DNA of 64,000 nt from Anderseniella sp963700895 (lineage in GTDB: Bacteria; Pseudomonadota; Alphaproteobacteria; Rhizobiales; Aestuariivirgaceae): assembly GCA_963700895.1 (NCBI GenBank), contig CAVOZI010000008.1:133574-197573 (forward strand), read 5' to 3'. The notes under the pieces are model-generated. The model had not been told where the DNA came from, did no database searches, and worked only from the letters and a program-made list of their open reading frames with translations. Below, in pieces: positions 61,101-64,000 of this stretch. A program made the position numbers and the translations under genes. Within the stretch, counting starts at the first letter, position 1. Every line of letters begins with the position of its first letter.

Positions 61101-64000
61101 TGGCCTGTCCGGCATAGGTGTCAGGACCTGAAGCGGAAGAGAAGTTGAAGGTGGCCGTGACTGTCTCGCCCTGGGCGAGATAGTTGAAGGCTGCCCGGTC
61201 ATAGCTGATGGTGCCGTCCGTTGCATTCAGGCTGAACAGGCTCTGGAGTGTTGCACCATCCGGGGCCGGGCCGGTGGAGCTGCCAAACACAAGGGTCCCA
61301 GCGACATAGTCGGTTGGCGCGTCACTGGCGTCGGGATCAGAGATTGACACGTAATCCGCGATCAACACCTCAGTCGGTGTGAATGCATTGGTCTCACTTA
61401 CGGCAGCCGGTTTGGTCACCGTCACCGTCGCATCATCATCCTCGCCGGTGATGGTGACGGTGATGGCCTGTCCGGCATAGGTGTCAGGACCTGAAGCGGA
61501 AGAGAAGTTGAAGGTGGCCGTGACTGTCTCGCCCTGGGCGAGATAGTTGAAGGCTGCCCGGTCATAGCTGATGGTGCCGTCCGTTGCATTCAGGCTGAAC
61601 AGGCTCTGGAGTGTTGCACCATCCGGGGCCGGGCCGGTGGAGCTGCCAAACACAAGGGTCCCAGCGACATAGTCGGTTGGCGCGTCACTGGCGTCGGGAT
61701 CAGAGATTGACACGTAATCCGCGATCAACACCTCAGTCGGTGTGAATGCATTGGTCTCACTTACGGCAGCCGGTTTGGTCACCGTCACCGTCGCATCATC
61801 ATCCTCGCCGGTGATGGTGACGGTGATGGCCTGTCCGGCATAGGTGTCAGGACCTGAAGCGGAAGAGAAGTTGAAGGTGGCCGTGACTGTCTCGCCCTGG
61901 GCGAGATAGTTGAAGGCTGCCCGGTCATAGCTGATGGTGCCGTCCGTTGCATTCAGGCTGAACAGGCTCTGGAGTGTTGCACCATCCGGGGCCGGGCCGG
62001 TGGAGCTGCCAAACACAAGGGTCCCAGCGACATAGTCGGTTGGCGCGTCACTGGCGTCGGGATCAGAGATTGACACGTAATCCGCGATCAACACCTCAGT
62101 CGGTGTGAATGCATTGGTCTCACTTACGGCAGCCGGTTTGGTCACCGTCACCGTCGCATCATCATCCTCGCCGGTGATGGTGACGGTGATGGCCTGTCCG
62201 GCATAGGTGTCAGGACCTGAAGCGGAAGAGAAGTTGAAGGTGGCCGTGACTGTCTCGCCCTGGGCGAGATAGTTGAAGGCTGCCCGGTCATAGCTGATGG
62301 TGCCGTCCGTTGCATTCAGGCTGAACAGGCTCTGGAGTGTTGCACCATCCGGGGCCGGGCCGGTGGAGCTGCCAAACACAAGGGTCCCAGCGACATAGTC
62401 GGTTGGCGCGTCACTGGCGTCGGGATCAGAGATTGACACGTAATCCGCGATCAACACCTCAGTCGGTGTGAATGCATTGGTCTCACTTACGGCAGCCGGT
62501 TTGGTCACCGTCACCGTCGCATCGCCGTCCGAACCGATGATGGTGACGGTGATGGCCTGTCCGGCATAGGTGTCAGGACCTGAAGCGGAAGAGAAGTTGA
62601 AGGTGGCCGTGACTGTCTCGCCCTGGGCGAGATAGTTGAAGGCTGCCCGGTCATAGCTGATGGTGCCGTCCGTTGCATTCAGGCTGAACAGGCTCTGGAG
62701 TGTTGCACCATCCGGGGCCGGGCCGGTGGAGCTGCCAAACACAAGGGTCCCAGCGACATAGTCGGTTGGCGCGTCACTGGCGTCGGGATCAGAGATTGAC
62801 ACGTAATCCGCGATCAACACCTCAGTCGGTGTGAATGCATTGGTCTCACTTACGGCAGCCGGTTTGGTCACCGTCACCGTCGCATCACCGTCTCGACCGA
62901 TGATGGTGACGGTGATGGCCTGTCCGGCATAGGTGTCAGGACCTGAAGCGGAAGAGAAGTTGAAGGTGGCCGTGACTGTCTCGCCCTGGGCGAGATAGTT
63001 GAAGGCTGCCCGGTCATAGCTGATGGTGCCGTCCGTTGCATTCAGGCTGAACAGGCTCTGGAGTGTTGCACCATCCGGGGCCGGGCCGGTGGAGCTGCCA
63101 AACACAAGGGTCCCAGCGACATAGTCGGTTGGCGCGTCACTGGCGTCGGGATCAGAGATTGACACGTAATCCGCGATCAACACCTCAGTCGGTGTGAATG
63201 CATTGGTCTCACTTACGGCAGCCGGTTTGGTCACCGTCACCGTCGCATCATCATCCTCGCCGGTGATGGTGACGGTGATGGCCCGTCCGGCATAGGTGTC
63301 AGGACCTGAAGCGGAAGAGAAGTTGAAGGTGGCCGTGACTGTCTCGCCCTGGGCGAGATAGTTGAAGGCTGCCCGGTCATAGCTGATGGTGCCGTCCGTT
63401 GCATTCAGGCTGAACAGGCTCTGGAGTGTTGCACCATCCGGGGCCGGGCCGGTGGAGCTGCCAAACACAAGGGTCCCAGCGACATAGTCGGTTGGCGCGT
63501 CACTGGCGTCGGGATCAGAGATTGACACGTAATCCGCGATCAACACCTCAGTCGGTGTGAATGCATTGGTCTCACTTACGGCAGCCGGTTTGGTCACCGT
63601 CACCGTCGCATCGCCGTCCTCGCCGATGATGGTGACGGTGATGGCCTGTCCGGCATAGGTGTCAGGACCTGAAGCGGAAGAGAAGTTGAAGGTGGCCGTG
63701 ACTGTCTCGCCCTGGGCGAGATAGTTGAAGGCTGCCCGGTCATAGCTGATGGTGCCGTCCGTTGCATTCAGGCTGAACAGGCTCTGGAGTGTTGCACCAT
63801 CCGGGGCCGGGCCGGTGGAGCTGCCAAACACAAGGGTCCCAGCGACATAGTCGGTTGGCGCGTCACTGGCGTCGGGATCAGAGATTGACACGTAATCCGC
63901 GATCAACACCTCAGTCGGTGTGAATGCATTGGTCTCACTTACGGCAGCCGGTTTGGTCACCGTCACCGTCGCATCGCCGTCCGAACCGATGATGGTGACG
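55198..64000 (-). CDS. Giant RTX/VCBS-repeat adhesin (LapA-like), N-terminus off the window
   Basis: About 2,930 residues are visible and the frame is still open at the right edge. From N to C there are 20 near-identical 121-residue cadherin/VCBS-like repeats ('VSISDPDASDAPTDYVAGTL'... 'NYLAQGETVTATFNFSSASG'), a diverged VCBS-type domain ('GTLVGNDIDNGTVLTYGIID'... 'FTVTVTDSEGATVNQTYTV'), a non-repeated domain of about 200 residues, and an RTX calcium-binding block ('GLDGADTLYGLAGDDILIGG', 'GEGADSLFGGSGSDAFVL'). The end carries a type I secretion signal. The C-terminal 1.5 kb is clearly more AT-rich than the genome around it. This is a surface adhesin for biofilm or cell contact. The LapG target site would lie in the missing N-terminus. 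Confidence 0.93.
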   Translation of the reverse strand, partial: VTIIGSDGDATVTVTKPAAVSETNAFTPTEVLIADYVSISDPDASDAPTDYVAGTLVFGSSTGPAPDGATLQSLFSLNATDGTISYDRAAFNYLAQGETVTATFNFSSASGPDTYAGQAITVTIIGEDGDATVTVTKPAAVSETNAFTPTEVLIADYVSISDPDASDAPTDYVAGTLVFGSSTGPAPDGATLQSLFSLNATDGTISYDRAAFNYLAQGETVTATFNFSSASGPDTYAGRAITVTITGEDDDATVTVTKPAAVSETNAFTPTEVLIADYVSISDPDASDAPTDYVAGTLVFGSSTGPAPDGATLQSLFSLNATDGTISYDRAAFNYLAQGETVTATFNFSSASGPDTYAGQAITVTIIGRDGDATVTVTKPAAVSETNAFTPTEVLIADYVSISDPDASDAPTDYVAGTLVFGSSTGPAPDGATLQSLFSLNATDGTISYDRAAFNYLAQGETVTATFNFSSASGPDTYAGQAITVTIIGSDGDATVTVTKPAAVSETNAFTPTEVLIADYVSISDPDASDAPTDYVAGTLVFGSSTGPAPDGATLQSLFSLNATDGTISYDRAAFNYLAQGETVTATFNFSSASGPDTYAGQAITVTITGEDDDATVTVTKPAAVSETNAFTPTEVLIADYVSISDPDASDAPTDYVAGTLVFGSSTGPAPDGATLQSLFSLNATDGTISYDRAAFNYLAQGETVTATFNFSSASGPDTYAGQAITVTITGEDDDATVTVTKPAAVSETNAFTPTEVLIADYVSISDPDASDAPTDYVAGTLVFGSSTGPAPDGATLQSLFSLNATDGTISYDRAAFNYLAQGETVTATFNFSSASGPDTYAGQAITVTITGEDDDATVTVTKPAAVSETNAFTPTEVLIADYVSISDPDASDAPTDYVAGTLVFGSSTGPAPDGATLQSLFSLNATDGTISYDRAAFNYLAQGETVTATFNFSSASGPDTYAGQAITVTIIGSDGDATVTVTKPAAVSETNAFTPTEVLIADYVSISDPDASDAPTDYVAGTLVFGSSTGPAPDGATLQSLFSLNATDGTISYDRAAFNYLAQGETVTATFNFSSASGPDTYAGQAITVTITGEDDDATVTVTKPAAVSETNAFTPTEVLIADYVSISDPDASDAPTDYVAGTLVFGSSTGPAPDGATLQSLFSLNATDGTISYDRAAFNYLAQGETVTATFNFSSASGPDTYAGQAITVTITGEDDDATVTVTKPAAVSETNAFTPTEVLIADYVSISDPDASDAPTDYVAGTLVFGSSTGPAPDGATLQSLFSLNATDGTISYDRAAFNYLAQGETVTATFNFSSASGPDTYAGQAITVTITGEDDDATVTVTKPAAVSETNAFTPTEVLIADYVSISDPDASDAPTDYVAGTLVFGSSTGPAPDGATLQSLFSLNATDGTISYDRAAFNYLAQGETVTATFNFSSASGPDTYAGQAITVTITGEDDDATVTVTKPAAVSETNAFTPTEVLIADYVSISDPDASDAPTDYVAGTLVFGSSTGPAPDGATLQSLFSLNATDGTISYDRAAFNYLAQGETVTATFNFSSASGPDTYAGQAITVTIIGSDGDATVTVTKPAAVSETNAFTPTEVLIADYVSISDPDASDAPTDYVAGTLVFGSSTGPAPDGATLQSLFSLNATDGTISYDRAAFNYLAQGETVTATFNFSSASGPDTYAGQAITVTITGEDDDATVTVTKPAAVSETNAFTPTEVLIADYVSISDPDASDAPTDYVAGTLVFGSSTGPAPDGATLQSLFSLNATDGTISYDRAAFNYLAQGETVTATFNFSSASGPDTYAGQAITVTITGEDDDATVTVTKPAAVSETNAFTPTEVLIADYVSISDPDASDAPTDYVAGTLVFGSSTGPAPDGATLQSLFSLNATDGTISYDRAAFNYLAQGETVTATFNFSSASGPDTYAGQAITVTIIGSDGDATVTVTKPAAVSETNAFTPTEVLIADYVSISDPDASDAPTDYVAGTLVFGSSTGPAPDGATLQSLFSLNATDGTISYDRAAFNYLAQGETVTATFNFSSASGPDTYAGQAITVTITGEDDDATVTVTKPAAVSETNAFTPTEVLIADYVSISDPDASDAPTDYVAGTLVFGSSTGPAPDGATLQSLFSLNATDGTISYDRAAFNYLAQGETVTATFNFSSASGPDTYAGQAITVTITGEDDDATVTVTKPAAVSETNAFTPTEVLIADYVSISDPDASDAPTDYVAGTLVFGSSTGPAPDGATLQSLFSLNATDGTISYDRAAFNYLAQGETVTATFNFSSASGPDTYAGQAITVTITGEDDDATVTVTKPAAVSETNAFTPTEVLIADYVSISDPDASDAPTDYVAGTLVFGSSTGPAPDGATLQSLFSLNATDGTISYDRAAFNYLAQGETVTATFNFSSASGPDTYAGQAITVTIAGENDQPTLAAIASGSIAEVDQSLATIDSGLTGTLVGNDIDNGTVLTYGIIDGVIGTLADEGWVLKVGDFGTLRVNTSTGAYEYVKDAGAIEALNDGDSETDIFTVTVTDSEGATVNQTYTVSITGADDEIYDLVVSNWQNLEPGSNVDIQYINIDGTDANLIVQSIVDYGSGFELGGELKPSASTKLAIQSGLVGNSANLIDDNEGVRFSFRAAVTSEGTGSGTIVTQGPYLHAANIGLTVRAATSDVTNLSIKVYDDSNDHIDLASNDVAFVSSGDTYVGNASLIVWYTGTVTQGSVVDGALLIEGATDGTVVRLQSLTDDFNFSAVDVVNVGAIGGSGGDGFTIELVGVDIVETTVMGTNNSETLNGDSLANIISGLDGADTLYGLAGDDILIGGEGADSLFGGSGSDAFVLNDTLFTGVDTIEDYVLDIGVEEDAIDISALIDIASGKTLADYVLLQDDHLIVDQSGNADFDTSAADTHLVAIINNATTVNLLYDDHESQISDSVV
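56732..64000. repeat. Tandem array of 20 copies of a 363-base repeat
   Basis: The spacing of the constant segment 'gtccggcata' is exactly 363 bases (56751, 57114, 57477 ... 63648). Inside each copy about 340 bases look identical by eye. Variation is confined to a ~20-base linker with three main forms, encoding GEDDD, GSDGD or, once each, GRDGD and GEDGD, plus one Q-to-R change at 63283. The array runs past the right edge, so the copy number is a minimum, and assembly collapse is possible. Confidence 0.95.

Noticed and set aside
56732..64000. The repeats as a CRISPR array or satellite DNA
   Set aside because: The unit is 363 bases, keeps one open frame, and codes for a known adhesin domain.

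Overview
The window looks like chromosome of a GC-rich alphaproteobacterium, probably a free-living Hyphomicrobiales or Rhodobacterales relative. This is an inference from gene content: an MttB-type C1 module, many ABC importers, the AguA/AguB route, FixK/FNR-type operators, split mnmC-like genes and Tat-like importer binding proteins. No tRNA, rRNA, CRISPR array, insertion sequence or phage gene was seen. Genes are dense and no gene-free stretch exceeds about 300 bases; the longest, 7724-8022, holds a terminator and the 5' region of the next gene.

Layout. 1-7.8 kb: a corrinoid/tetrahydrofolate methyl-transfer module (ICL/PEP-mutase-like enzyme, RACo-type activator, methyl-H4folate methyltransferase, a small 'virulence factor' family protein and MetF on the minus strand, a trimethylamine/betaine-type methyltransferase on the plus strand), interrupted by uspA. 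8-17 kb: a frameshifted peptide-type binding protein, then a plus-strand run of a SABATH-like methyltransferase, Ldh-family dehydrogenase, L2HGDH-like FAD enzyme and a taurine/nitrate-type ABC importer whose permease has a huge N-terminal extension. 17-24 kb: a PhnW-like protein without its PLP lysine, uracil-DNA glycosylase, two ParA-like paralogues, TerC, and agmatine deiminase plus N-carbamoylputrescine amidase. 24-36 kb: Hsp20, a complete oligopeptide ABC importer, amidase, MlrC-type metallopeptidase, RidA, a fumarylacetoacetase-family pseudogene, ketopantoate reductase and a DMT exporter.

36-52.7 kb: ArfB, a two-domain universal stress protein, a host-attachment-family protein, a MacB-type export operon with a downstream acyl-CoA dehydrogenase pair, nitronate monooxygenase, an exported protein with a dihaem cytochrome c, a third acyl-CoA dehydrogenase with a CaiB-type CoA transferase, and divergent MnmD-like/MnmC2-like genes. 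52.8-64 kb: a biofilm-adhesin locus with a frameshifted HlyD-type adaptor, a LapG-like periplasmic cysteine protease, and a giant RTX adhesin carrying 20 nearly identical 363-base repeats that runs off the right edge.

Three themes tie the genes together. First, five FNR/FixK-type 14-mers lie 66-102 bases upstream of uspA, hsp20, a second usp, the 39-kb divergent pair and the exported-protein/cytochrome pair, suggesting a low-oxygen regulon. Second, three genes carry single-base lesions (two one-base insertions, one nonsense codon), so either sequence errors or recent decay are present. Third, the two importer operons each place a strong hairpin immediately after the binding-protein gene, a usual way to make more binding protein than permease.
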